Assembly: GCA_913050035.1 (NCBI GenBank)
Contig: CAJXAC010000006.1
Location: 1-53,998 of the forward strand
Length of the DNA stretch: 53,998 nt
Reading direction: 5' to 3'
Source of the DNA: an uncultured Gammaproteobacteria bacterium
GTDB taxonomy: Bacteria > Pseudomonadota > Gammaproteobacteria > Pseudomonadales > Azotimanducaceae
Shown here: piece by piece, positions 8,235 to 16,840 of the stretch
Layout of the letters: every line of letters begins with the position of its first letter
Numbering within the stretch: the first letter of the stretch is position 1
Notes under the pieces: model-generated
Told to the model about the DNA's origin: nothing
The model's database searches: none
The model's input: the letters and a program-made list of their open reading frames with translations, nothing else
Program-made: the position numbers and the translations under genes

Positions 8235-9428
8235 CTACTCGGGCAAGCCTAGAACGCGCTTAGCAATGATGTTGGCTTGGATTTCGTTGCTGCCACCGTA
8301 AATAGTGGTGGCCTTGGTATGCAGCCACTCTTCAGTTGCGGTTAACTCAGATTCGCTAAAGCCCATTGCGTCGTCGGCCCCCAAGCCGCTGAAGCCCATC
8401 AGTTCGCGTTTCAATTCAGCACCATCCTGTTGCAGTGCGGCGCCGCAGAATTTAAATATGGAGGTGGCTGCACCGGGTGTGCCGGATTTGTTCTCGGCGT
8501 TGGCGCGCAAGGCAGTAAGGCGAAAAGCCGCGCGGTTCATATTCAAAGCGGTGACCTGCTCTCGGATCGCAGGGTCGCTGATGCGCCCATCGTTTTCGCC
8601 AATGTATTGTTTCGCTATATCGGCAAGACTAGGGCCAGTCTGAGCAGGCCTTGCGCCGCCGCTCAAGCCACCAATTCCTGAACGCTCGAACTGCAACAAT
8701 CTCTTGCCTACGGTCCAGCCCTTATTCAGATCGCCGATCAGATTGTCCTTGCTGGCAATGGCGTTATCGAAGAAGGTCTCACAGAACGGCGATGAACCTG
8801 AAATCAAGCGGATCGGTTTTACGGTAACGCCGGGCTGATCCATGGTCAGGAGGACAAAACTGATGCCTTCGTGCTTCGGTGCATCAAAGTCAGTTCGCAC
8901 TAGGGCGAACATCCAGTCCGCGGTCGCAGCTCCGGAGGTCCAGATCTTTTGGCCATTAATAACATAGTGGTCGCCATGATCTTCTGCTCGCGAACTCAAC
9001 GCTGCAAGGTCTGAGCCGGCATTGGGTTCGGAATAACCCTGACACCATTGCACCTCGCCGCGAATAATCTTAGGTAAGTGTTCAGCCTTCTGCGCATCGT
9101 TACCGTACTCCAGCAAAGTGGGGCCAATCATCGACATGCCCATGCCAACCAGTGGGGTGCGGGCGTTAATGGCCCCCATTTCCTCATAGAGAATTTTTGC
9201 TTCAGCGTCACTAAGACCGCCTCCACCGTACTCGGTCGGCCAGGTGGGTGCGGTAAAGCCCTTTTCGGCGCAGCGCTCGAGCCACAGGGCAACGTCAGAT
9301 TCGAGGGTTATTTTCGTGCTGCCATTGGCTTGCTGCCCCGGCCCTTTGGCACCGTCGGGACAATTTTCATTCAGCCATCCGACTACGTTTTGTCGAAATT
9401 CGCGCAATTCAGCCATACTCGCGGCCAT
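8235..9428 (-). CDS. Acyl-CoA dehydrogenase (long-form, FadE/CaiA-like)
   Basis: 397 residues. Flavin and substrate motifs are present: CQGYSEPNAGSDLAAL near 135, NGQKIWTSGA near 165 and the C-terminal YGGSNEIQANIIAKRVLG. This type dehydrogenates branched, cyclic or steroid side-chain acyl-CoAs more often than simple fatty acids, but the substrate cannot be assigned. ATG 9428 is chosen because AAGGGG precedes it. It is divergent from the thioredoxin-fusion gene, with a short shared promoter region. It is close in sequence to the dehydrogenase at 36034: both share LVGMGMSMIGPTLLEYG-like, FCETFFDN and NKGWTVGKRLLQ blocks. Confidence 0.9.
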   Translation of the reverse strand: MAASMAELREFRQNVVGWLNENCPDGAKGPGQQANGSTKITLESDVALWLERCAEKGFTAPTWPTEYGGGGLSDAEAKILYEEMGAINARTPLVGMGMSMIGPTLLEYGNDAQKAEHLPKIIRGEVQWCQGYSEPNAGSDLAALSSRAEDHGDHYVINGQKIWTSGAATADWMFALVRTDFDAPKHEGISFVLLTMDQPGVTVKPIRLISGSSPFCETFFDNAIASKDNLIGDLNKGWTVGKRLLQFERSGIGGLSGGARPAQTGPSLADIAKQYIGENDGRISDPAIREQVTALNMNRAAFRLTALRANAENKSGTPGAATSIFKFCGAALQQDGAELKRELMGFSGLGADDAMGFSESELTATEEWLHTKATTIYGGSNEIQANIIAKRVLGLPE

Positions 9429-9518
9429 CTCTATCCCCTTAATTTTTCCCAACGTTACCTAATACTCGGTATAGACTTGGGAATCGTCAATAGTCGTTTT
9501 GCACCTTGAGGGGGGAGC
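9429..9518. promoter_or_regulatory. Divergent promoter region between dehydrogenase and selenoprotein module
   Basis: Ninety bases separate two oppositely directed genes. The interval contains the small palindrome ATACTCGGTAT (9462-9472), a possible operator, and a GAGGGGGGAG ribosome site just before the ATG at 9519. No strong -10/-35 pair is obvious. A shared regulator for both directions is inference. Confidence 0.3.
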
Positions 9519-11099
9519 ATGCTTTCACTGTCGCCGTTTCAATTGACCGATCTTACTGGCGCGCTTCGGGAATTCTCTGGCAATCGCCAAAGTATGGTCT
9601 GCTTTGTTAAAGAGGATTGCCCAACCTGTCGAGAGGTGATGCCAGTGCTTGCAGCCATGCACAATGGCCTGGCGCAACACCTAGATTTTCTAGTAGTTGG
9701 GCAAACTGCTGCGGGCAATAAAAAGCTCCAGCAGGACTTCGATCTGCCGTTTTCGTTACTCGATGACAGTGCGTTAAAAGTATCCTTTGCAACAGACGTT
9801 GAGACGGTGCCGACTCTATTGGTCACAGATGCTTCGGGCAGTGTCGTCGCCGAGCAGGTGGGGTTTGTAAGAGACGACTGGCAAAGCTTAGTTGCCGCGC
9901 TACTCGAACAGGGGCCAGGCGGCGACCTTGGGTTAGATTGGTCGGCATTGCCCGAATGGCGGCCCGGTTGCGGTTCTCTGTCGGTAGACCCAACTCATGC
10001 GGATCGCCTGCAGGCAGAAGCAGATAACAGTCCTATCCGTGCACGTCGCATAGAGGTGGGCAGTTTGGATGATGAATTTGAATTTATGTTCGATCAGGGC
10101 TTTTCCGATGGCTTGCCGGTAATTCCACCGACCCCAGAGCGGGTGGTGCGCATGCTCACAGGCACCAGTCGTGACCCGCAAGAAGTTATTGCCGTTATGC
10201 CACCGAATATGGGCGAAGTTACGGTGGAAAAAGTTGCCATTAATTGCGTTTTGGCGGGTTGTAAGCCCGAATATCTGCCAGTGGTCATCGCGGCTGTCGA
10301 AGCCGTCTGTACTGATGATTTTAATATCCACGGGGTAATGGCAACGACCATGGGTGCGAGTCCGGTGATGGTCGTCAATGGCCCGATCCGGCACCGTATA
10401 GGCATGAATATGGGTATAGGGGCGCTTGGTCAGGGAAACCGAGCGAACGCAACAATAGGCCGCGCGCTGCGCTTAACGGTGCGCAACATTGGCGGCGCGA
10501 TACCTGGGGGTACAGAGCGCTCGACCCTATCTAATCCGATGAAATTCACCATGTGCTTTGCTGAATGGGAAGAACGCTCCTCTTGGGAACCCTTGCACGT
10601 AGAGCGCGGCTATCAACCGGACGAGTCCGTAGTCACCATCTTTGCAATGACCAGCGGGCCGGTATTGACGGTTGATGAAGGCTCCCTCGACGGACCGGCG
10701 TTAGCGGGTACACTCGGCCAGGCCAGCCAAACCATCCTCAATGCCCGTGCATATAGTTTTACCAATACATTGTTGGTGGTATCGCCAGAACATGTGGATA
10801 CATTCAACAGAGGCGGTGATTTCTCTAAAGCCGATGTGCGTCGGCGCATGCAAGAAGTCAGCGCGAAAACCTATCGCCAACTCATCGCAGATGATGCGTC
10901 CGGTGTCGGTTTAAAACCTGCCCAAGCTGCGCAAATGAGTGATGAACAACTTGATCGGGTGGTCGAAAAGTTCAAAGACGATGCTGACATTCATATCGTC
11001 GTTGCCGGTAGTGAGGCTGGAAAATTTACTGGCAGTTTCCACGGCTGGTTAACAGGCAGTCGTGGATCCATACCCGTATCACAAAAAATTGGCACGTAA
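9519..11099 (+). CDS. Thioredoxin-like domain fused to UGSC-partner domain
   Basis: 526 residues. Residues 1-130 look like a thioredoxin fold: the redox motif C34-P-T-C37 lies in FVKEDCPTCREV, and a cis-Pro loop (TVPTLLV) follows near P98. Residues 185-526 form a second domain that recurs alone in the protein at 47919-48995. Shared blocks are DGLPV..PTP.RV, TVEKVA, AGC.P (C248 here), the PVV.AAV.AV run, VNGP.R, GALG.G.RANA.IGRALRL, NIGGA.PG and PDESVVT. I do not know the function of this second domain. The next gene, 43 bases on, is a UGSC selenoprotein. The fusion suggests that thiol/disulfide exchange feeds or resets the partner or the selenoprotein. Confidence 0.8.
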   Translation: MLSLSPFQLTDLTGALREFSGNRQSMVCFVKEDCPTCREVMPVLAAMHNGLAQHLDFLVVGQTAAGNKKLQQDFDLPFSLLDDSALKVSFATDVETVPTLLVTDASGSVVAEQVGFVRDDWQSLVAALLEQGPGGDLGLDWSALPEWRPGCGSLSVDPTHADRLQAEADNSPIRARRIEVGSLDDEFEFMFDQGFSDGLPVIPPTPERVVRMLTGTSRDPQEVIAVMPPNMGEVTVEKVAINCVLAGCKPEYLPVVIAAVEAVCTDDFNIHGVMATTMGASPVMVVNGPIRHRIGMNMGIGALGQGNRANATIGRALRLTVRNIGGAIPGGTERSTLSNPMKFTMCFAEWEERSSWEPLHVERGYQPDESVVTIFAMTSGPVLTVDEGSLDGPALAGTLGQASQTILNARAYSFTNTLLVVSPEHVDTFNRGGDFSKADVRRRMQEVSAKTYRQLIADDASGVGLKPAQAAQMSDEQLDRVVEKFKDDADIHIVVAGSEAGKFTGSFHGWLTGSRGSIPVSQKIGT

Positions 11100-11142
11100 A
11101 CGCCAAGGTTTTTGTAAACTCAGTGAAAATAGGAGGATAGAA

Positions 11143-11664
11143 ATGGCATTAACGATTCTCGATCCGACCAATGAGGCGGTGCCTCTCGAGCGGAAGATCA
11201 CGCCGCGGCCTGAAGTGATCAAAGGCAAAGTGGCGTTTTTGGATATATCCAAGCCGCGTGGCAGTGTACTTCTTGATCGCCTGCAAGAGGCCTTTGAGCA
11301 ACGGCTACCACAGGTGGAAATAACGCGTTATACCAAGCCGACCTTTTCCAAGCCGGCACCCGACGCTCTGCGTGCCGAGATTAATGCAGCCAATGACTTT
11401 GTTGTTGAGGCCCTAGCTGACTGAGGCTCCTGTACCACGTGCAGTTTGCATGACACGGTATGGTTTGAGATTCAGGGCACTCCGGCAGTGTCGATAGCGT
11501 CATCTGAATTTATTGATGCAGCGCAAACCCAAGCTGAGGCATTAGGCATGCAGGATGCTAAACGGGTATTCGTTGCGCATCCGATTCAAGATGCCGACGA
11601 TCAGCAAATGACTTCTAAGGCAGATGCCATAGTTGACGAAGTGATCGCCGCGTTGCGGGCATAG
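11143..11664 (+). CDS. UGSC-type selenoprotein (in-frame UGA = Sec94)
   Basis: The frame opens at ATG 11143 after AGGAGG and meets TGA at 11422. It continues without interruption to TAG at 11662-11664, giving 173 residues if the UGA encodes selenocysteine. Around it the peptide reads LAD-U-GSCTTCSLHD, the UGSC motif of a selenoprotein family known from marine metagenome surveys. The U-x-x-C spacing is redox-like, and another Cys follows at +6. After the UGA comes WFEIQGTPAVSIASSEF, which aligns with GIPAVALVTEDF of the second UGSC protein at 47390. A hairpin just after the UGA fits a bacterial SECIS. A broken or frameshifted gene is less likely because frame and similarity continue on both sides. 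Function unknown. Confidence 0.85.
11430..11463 (+). promoter_or_regulatory. Candidate bacterial SECIS hairpin
   Basis: A lower stem (11430-11436 with 11457-11463, seven pairs including G-U) and an upper stem (GTGCA 11439-11443 with TGCAT 11447-11451) close a GTT loop. The loop G is 20 bases after the UGA, within the usual spacing for SelB recognition, and the loop opens with G as expected. Within the mRNA it would direct selenocysteine insertion at 11422. Confidence 0.6.
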
Positions 11665-11712
11665 TTACCCAATCGCCGCTGCGTCTTAATAGACGCAGCC
11701 TAGGGAGTCCCA

Positions 11713-12984
11713 TTGCAGAGACCGATTTACTACGGCTACTACATAGTCGGCGCGGCGTTCGTCGCGCAATTTGTTGCGATTGGCATATACAGTTACGTGC
11801 TCGGGGCATTTATGGAGCCCATGTTGACCGAGCTAGGATGGACTAGAGCGGACTTTACCCTGACCCGTACCATCGGTCAGGGGGTAATGGCGGCGGTCGG
11901 TTTCTACGTAGGTACCAAAGTAGATCGCCTTGGTGGTCGGCCCATCATGCTCACTGGTGCCACTATTTTGGTTGCTGGATTGTGCATGCACACCTGGATT
12001 CAATCGCTGTGGATGTGGTGGTTGTTAAACGGAGTTGTGGTTACCGTCGGCTGCGCCATGATTGGTAACTTGGTGGTTAACGTAACCCTCTCGAAGTGGT
12101 TTGTAGTTAATCGCGGCATTGTTGTGGCGATCGCTGCAATGGGTGTGTCATTTGGCGGTATTGTCCTCACGCCATTGGCGACCTATTTGGTAGATACTAT
12201 CGGCTGGCGACAGGCTTGGGTTGTATTGGGTATTGGCTCGGCGGTGCTGTTGTATCCGGTGGCATTGATAATGCGTCGGGCGCCAGAAGATTTTGGTCTG
12301 TACCCGGACGGTTTGAACTCGCAACAAGTGGCTGCTGGCGAGGGCGACCGGGCGCAAACGGAGTTTGCTAATTCCTATACTCGGGCCGAGGCGCTACGAA
12401 CGTTCTCCTTTTATGCCCTAGTAGTGGCCTTTGGTTGTTTCTCCGTCAATATCATTGTTGTACTGCTGTTGGCGTTACCGTACCTGACAGATAACGGCCT
12501 CAGTCGCGAGATCGCAGCGTGGGCTATAGCGGTCGCCTCGGTTCCAGCAATGTTGTCGAAACCTGTATGGGGCTATCTTATTGATCGCAGCCCAGTTAAA
12601 CCCTTGGCGGCGATATCGGCATCGATATGCGGTGTTGCGCTGTTTTGCATTATCTTTGCAGTAGCCGCGCAGGAGATTTTTTGGATCTATGCAGCATTCT
12701 TTCTGCTCGGTACCGGTTGGGGTGGCATGATTCCAATGCAGGAAGTCATTTGGGCATCGTTCTTTGGTCGTCGCTATCTGGGTAGCATTCGTGGCGCCGC
12801 AATGCCTTACGCTTTAGCCCTTGGCGCCGCAGCGCCCTGGTTGGTGTCTTATTATCGCGATGTGACCGGCGAATATGCGGGCGCGCTATTGCTTGTGGCG
12901 GGATTGAATGTGGCTTCCGGGGTCATGATCTTTTTCGTGCCGCCACCAAAACAGAAAGGATCAGCGCAATCTTCTGCAGCTTGA
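11713..12984 (+). CDS. MFS transporter (monocarboxylate/oxalate-type)
   Basis: 423 residues with twelve predicted membrane helices. The loop after helix 2 reads GTKVDRLGGRPIM, the major facilitator signature, with a related loop (WGYLIDRSPVKPL) in the second half. The opening YYGYYIVGAAFVAQFVAIG and the GWTRADFTLT segment resemble carriers for monocarboxylates and dicarboxylates. Start is TTG 11713, five bases after GGGAG. It follows the UGSC selenoprotein by 48 bases and is probably in its operon, so the module may act on an imported organic acid. Substrate unknown. Confidence 0.88.
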   Translation: MQRPIYYGYYIVGAAFVAQFVAIGIYSYVLGAFMEPMLTELGWTRADFTLTRTIGQGVMAAVGFYVGTKVDRLGGRPIMLTGATILVAGLCMHTWIQSLWMWWLLNGVVVTVGCAMIGNLVVNVTLSKWFVVNRGIVVAIAAMGVSFGGIVLTPLATYLVDTIGWRQAWVVLGIGSAVLLYPVALIMRRAPEDFGLYPDGLNSQQVAAGEGDRAQTEFANSYTRAEALRTFSFYALVVAFGCFSVNIIVVLLLALPYLTDNGLSREIAAWAIAVASVPAMLSKPVWGYLIDRSPVKPLAAISASICGVALFCIIFAVAAQEIFWIYAAFFLLGTGWGGMIPMQEVIWASFFGRRYLGSIRGAAMPYALALGAAAPWLVSYYRDVTGEYAGALLLVAGLNVASGVMIFFVPPPKQKGSAQSSAA

Positions 12985-13033
12985 CACATGGCCAAGTTGT
13001 TGGATCATCGACACAGTCAATAGGAGAGTGGTC

Positions 13034-13870
13034 ATGGGTATAACGGTTCAACCTCAGGGTGCCGTGGGCGCAGAAGTCGGTGGTGTCGATCTAAACCACT
13101 TGGACCCAGCGACCTTGGCCGAGTTGCGCGAGGCCCATGCCCAATACGGCGTGCTGTTTTTTCGTGACCAACAATTAACCCCGGAGGCGCACATCGCACT
13201 CGCCGAACATTGGGGTGAGATCAATATCAACAGATTCTTTACACCAGTAGAAAACTACCCGCAGATCGCTGAGGTGCGTAAAGAGCCAGATCAGCAATTC
13301 AATATTGGTGGCGGTTGGCATACCGATCATTCATACGATCAGATTCCAGCGTTAGGATCCTTACTGTATGCCAAAGAGGTGCCAACAACCGGCGGTGATA
13401 CCTTATTTGCCAGTTGTGGGGTCGCTTTCGATACTTTGTCTGAAGGCATCAAGGATATGTTGCGCTCGTTGCGCGCGTTACATTCCTCGCGCCATGTATT
13501 TGGCCAGTCAGCAGCGTTGCCAGATGATGTGACCGGATTATTTGCTAATGCCGACCAAGCGACCCAAGACGCGGTCCATCCCGTGGTGATTCGCCACCCG
13601 CTATCTGGGCGTGAGATCTTGTATGTGAATCCGGGCTTTACCACACACTTTGAAGGCTGGTCAGTTCAAGAATCTGCACCGTTGCTGCAATTTCTATATG
13701 GGCATATCGCACGACCCGAGCACACCTGCCGTTTTCACTGGCAGCCTGGCTCTTTGGCATTTTGGGATAACCGCGCGACCTGGCATTTGGCGGTGAACGA
13801 CTATCACGGTCACCGCCGCTTAATGCATCGAATCACCGTAGAGGGTGTGCCTTTAGCAGCAGCGCGCTAG
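13034..13870 (+). CDS. TauD/TfdA-family Fe(II)/2-oxoglutarate dioxygenase
   Basis: 278 residues. Iron ligands H96 and D98 lie in GGGWHTDHSYD, and the third in FWDNRATWHLAVNDY. LMHRITVEG carries the probable 2-oxoglutarate Arg. It is only moderately similar to the enzyme at 7361 and more like the TfdA/alpha-ketoglutarate-dependent ether- or sulfonate-cleaving group, but the substrate is unknown. The ATG at 13034 follows AGGAG; a GTG six bases earlier is the alternative. It is 49 bases after the MFS gene, so carrier and dioxygenase probably share a transcript. The end overlaps the convergent epoxide hydrolase by four bases. Confidence 0.87.
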   Translation: MGITVQPQGAVGAEVGGVDLNHLDPATLAELREAHAQYGVLFFRDQQLTPEAHIALAEHWGEININRFFTPVENYPQIAEVRKEPDQQFNIGGGWHTDHSYDQIPALGSLLYAKEVPTTGGDTLFASCGVAFDTLSEGIKDMLRSLRALHSSRHVFGQSAALPDDVTGLFANADQATQDAVHPVVIRHPLSGREILYVNPGFTTHFEGWSVQESAPLLQFLYGHIARPEHTCRFHWQPGSLAFWDNRATWHLAVNDYHGHRRLMHRITVEGVPLAAAR

Positions 13871-15006
13871 TCGCCGACTAGGGCAAAGCACGCCCGTACC
13901 TCCTCGACATAGGTCTCTGGTTGCTCGAAGGCGGCAAAGTGGCCGCCTTTTGGTCGTTCATTCCAATAGATAATCTTTGTGTAAATGCGCTCGGCGAAGC
14001 GCTGGCTGGTGCGGAAAATTTCCTTTGGAAATATTGTGCCGCCCATGGGTACATGCACTTGGGTAGGCTGTTGTCCCTTGCCGAAGCTATGCCAATACAG
14101 TCGCCCTGAAGATGCAGAAGCATTGTTTAGCCAGTACACCATAATGTTGTCGAGCATTTCGTCGCGGCTGAGAATATTTGCCGGGTCACCGTTGCAATCA
14201 GTCCAAGACCAGTACTTTTCTAAAATCCATGCCGCTTGGCCACTGGGTGAGTCGGCCAGACCATAGCTGAGGGTTTGCGGCCGGGTAGCCTGCTGTTTTG
14301 AGTAGCCTGAATCCCACTCTTGGTAGTGCGCTAATCCTGCAAGCCCAGACAATTCTTGTTCGGTCAGGTCGTCGGCACTAGGATCAGGTGGCACCGTGAT
14401 CATATTGAGATGTATGCCAATACAGTGCTCCGGGTCTTGCCGGCCAATGGCGGTAGTAATTGCAGAGCCCCAGTCGCCGCCTTGGGCCAAATAGCGGTCA
14501 TAGCCAAGGCGCGCCATTAGCATTGCGAAGGTTTCTGCCATTTTCTCCACGCTCCAACCGGTTTGCGTGGGCTTGCCAGAAAATCCATAACCGGGCAAAG
14601 ATGGGATCACTAAGTGGAATGCTTGCGTTGCATCCAAGCCATGGTTCTGGGGTTCAGTCAAAGGCCCGATTACTTTCAAAAATTCCACAATAGAGCCAGG
14701 CCAGCCGTGGCTGAGCAGTAGCGGGCGCGCATGGTCGTGGCTCGAATGCACGTGTAAGAAGTGGATGTCTAAGCCATTTACTTCAGTAACGAAATTCTCA
14801 TAGGCGTTCAGTCGGTTGGCTAAGCGCTGGTGATCATAGTCGTTAGCCCAATAATCCATGAGGCTTTGCTGGTAAGCCAAAGGAACGCCCTGAGTCCAAT
14901 CAGTGACGGTCTCTTGCTCTGGCCAACGGGTAAGGGCAAGGCGATTCTTAAGATCCGAAATAACCTCATCAGTGATGGTGATTGTCAACGGGCGAAGATC
15001 AGTCAT
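13867..15006 (-). CDS. Epoxide hydrolase, EHN/alpha-beta hydrolase type
   Basis: 379 residues. The N-terminal lid (SDLKNRLALTRWPEQETVTDW) is the epoxide-hydrolase N-terminal domain. The oxyanion motif is SHGWPGSIVEF near 100, and the nucleophile is the Asp in AQGGDWGSAI near 175. The catalytic His lies in KGGHFAAFEQP near the C-terminus. It should open epoxides to vicinal diols in the cytoplasm. TTGGAGGAC precedes the ATG at 15006. The SDR gene 30 bases upstream on the same strand is probably its operon mate. A halohydrin dehalogenase, which makes epoxides, is encoded about 8 kb away. Confidence 0.9.
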   Translation of the reverse strand: MTDLRPLTITITDEVISDLKNRLALTRWPEQETVTDWTQGVPLAYQQSLMDYWANDYDHQRLANRLNAYENFVTEVNGLDIHFLHVHSSHDHARPLLLSHGWPGSIVEFLKVIGPLTEPQNHGLDATQAFHLVIPSLPGYGFSGKPTQTGWSVEKMAETFAMLMARLGYDRYLAQGGDWGSAITTAIGRQDPEHCIGIHLNMITVPPDPSADDLTEQELSGLAGLAHYQEWDSGYSKQQATRPQTLSYGLADSPSGQAAWILEKYWSWTDCNGDPANILSRDEMLDNIMVYWLNNASASSGRLYWHSFGKGQQPTQVHVPMGGTIFPKEIFRTSQRFAERIYTKIIYWNERPKGGHFAAFEQPETYVEEVRACFALVGD

Positions 15007-15036
15007 GCTTAGTCCTCCAAAGTATTAGCGTTTAAG

Positions 15037-15828
15037 TTACAACGACGCGCAAATGTGGCCGCCATCTACGACCAGTACTGAGCCAGTCATGTAGCGAGAA
15101 GCGTCGCTGGCGAGCAATAGCAGCGGACCGTCCAGATCAGGAAAATTGCCTGTGCGGCGCATAGGGATTCCCTTCACAAATTCGTCTGCCATCGGTGACT
15201 CCAACAGAATTCGGCTGACATCAGTCAAAAAATATCCGGGGGCCAGCGCGTTGACGCGAATATTGTACTTGGCAGCTTCTAGGGACATCACCTCGGTCAT
15301 TCGGGTCATGCCGCCTTTTGATACGGCGTATGGAAACTGGCCCTTAATCGTGCGCGAGTCGGTAATAGACGACACCATAATGATGTTGCCGCCATCTTGG
15401 TTGTGTGTCACCACGCGGTCGGTATAGAGCTTGGAAACTAGCCATGCAGACTTTAGGTTAGTGTCGAGGACAAAGTCCCAGTCATCTTCGTCGATAGTGT
15501 GGTAGGTCTTTGCACCTGCTTCAACGCCCGCATTGTTTATTACCACATCGCAGCGTCCATAGTGTTCGTAGGCAGCGTCGAGAAAACCCGCAATACTGTC
15601 TTTTTCGCGAACATCCAGTGCCACAGCCAGTGCTTCACCGCCGTTTTGCTTAATCTCTGCGACACAGTCCTCGAGTTTTTCAAGTCGCCGGGCGCCGAGT
15701 ACAACGCGTGCCCCTTGAGCAGCGAGTACGCCGGCAAAGTGATAACCGAATCCGGATGATGCACCAGTGATCGCGACCACCTGGTCGGTAAGGTCAAATG
15801 TAGTTTGTGCGGGTGTAAGTGTGCTCAA
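15037..15828 (-). CDS. Short-chain dehydrogenase/reductase
   Basis: 263 residues of a classical SDR. The cofactor motif TGASSGFG is near residue 20, NNAG near 95, the catalytic Ser is in MVSSITDS, and Y-x3-K is in PYAVSKGG. The Arg-Arg after the second strand (GARRLEKL) suggests NADP(H) preference. It oxidises or reduces an alcohol/ketone that cannot be named. Start is TTG 15828, just after GGGAGAGGA. It lies immediately upstream of the epoxide hydrolase, so it could act on the diol product, which is inference. Confidence 0.88.
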   Translation of the reverse strand: MSTLTPAQTTFDLTDQVVAITGASSGFGYHFAGVLAAQGARVVLGARRLEKLEDCVAEIKQNGGEALAVALDVREKDSIAGFLDAAYEHYGRCDVVINNAGVEAGAKTYHTIDEDDWDFVLDTNLKSAWLVSKLYTDRVVTHNQDGGNIIMVSSITDSRTIKGQFPYAVSKGGMTRMTEVMSLEAAKYNIRVNALAPGYFLTDVSRILLESPMADEFVKGIPMRRTGNFPDLDGPLLLLASDASRYMTGSVLVVDGGHICASL

Positions 15829-15988
15829 AATCCTCTCCCAAAAATTAAGCGGCCCAAAGGTCGTTGCAGCGTCTGTGTCGCGATTGGATAAAAATACGCC
15901 AAGTCGGAATCCAGAGCGATGCTAACACAGCTCATTCCAGTGCAGATCCAGATTAGAATATCTCCTCGCTTACAAACTAGGTTCAGTT

Positions 15989-16840
15989 ATGCGGCCAAGA
16001 CGATCAGTACTTTATATGCCTGCTGCAAATACCCGTGCGATGGATAAGGCCCGTGATTTGCACTGTGATGGAATTATCTTTGATCTAGAAGATGCAGTGG
16101 CAGTGGCAAGCAAAGAGCAGGCGCGCCGCAATGTGGCGGCACAAATTTCGGCAGGAGGGTATGGGCGGCGGGAACTCATTGTGCGGGTCAATGGCTTAGA
16201 TACCCCATGGGGTAGAGATGACTTGCGCGCCTGTGCTCAACTGCCAATTAATGCGCTGCTATTTCCAAAAGTGTCGAGTCGGCAGTACGTTGAGGAAATA
16301 GACGAACTACTGCGGCAACAAAACCCAGACATGCCAATTTGGATCATGATCGAAACGCCTACAGCATTGATAGATATGGAGCAATTTGCCGGGCATCCGC
16401 GGGTACAGGTCCTCGTCATGGGCACCAGCGACCTAGTACAAGAATTGCGCGCAACCCATACCACAGACCGTCACAACCTGGGGTATGCATTACAGCGCAG
16501 TGTGGCTGTGGCGCGTCATTTCGGCAAAGAAATTCTCGACGGGGTGCATTTGGAATTTCGCAATTCCGATAGCCTTCTAGCGGTGTGCGAGCATGGCAAA
16601 GCCCTGGGATTTGATGGCAAGACGCTAATACATCCGGACCAGATCGCTACTGCGAACTCGGTGTTTGGCTACAGTGCCTCGGAAGAGGCCCATGCGCGTG
16701 CAGTAATCGCCGCTTGGCAGCAGGCAGAGGCGCAAGGAAGTGGTGTTGCCGAGCTAGACGGTCAACTTATCGAAAATCTGCACGTGGCGGCCGCAGACCG
16801 GGTTATTGCTTACGCTGAAGCCCAGCGCCAGAGCGGCTAG
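15989..16840 (+). CDS. HpcH/HpaI aldolase/CitE-family lyase
   Basis: 283 residues of the CitE-like TIM-barrel family. RPRRSVLYMPAANTRAM opens the protein with the CoA-binding Arg region. DGIIFDLEDAVA has the metal-binding acidic residues, and IMIETPTALIDM carries the conserved Glu. Members cleave citryl-, malyl- or citramalyl-CoA. There is no sign of the alpha or gamma subunits of citrate lyase, so a stand-alone malyl- or citramalyl-CoA lyase or thioesterase role is more likely. The ribosome site is weak. Its end overlaps the convergent RND gene by four bases. Confidence 0.85.
   Translation: MRPRRSVLYMPAANTRAMDKARDLHCDGIIFDLEDAVAVASKEQARRNVAAQISAGGYGRRELIVRVNGLDTPWGRDDLRACAQLPINALLFPKVSSRQYVEEIDELLRQQNPDMPIWIMIETPTALIDMEQFAGHPRVQVLVMGTSDLVQELRATHTTDRHNLGYALQRSVAVARHFGKEILDGVHLEFRNSDSLLAVCEHGKALGFDGKTLIHPDQIATANSVFGYSASEEAHARAVIAAWQQAEAQGSGVAELDGQLIENLHVAAADRVIAYAEAQRQSG

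Noticed and set aside
11422-11424. TGA as a normal stop ending a short protein
   Set aside because: The downstream frame continues, carries the UGSC motif and is similar to the second copy.
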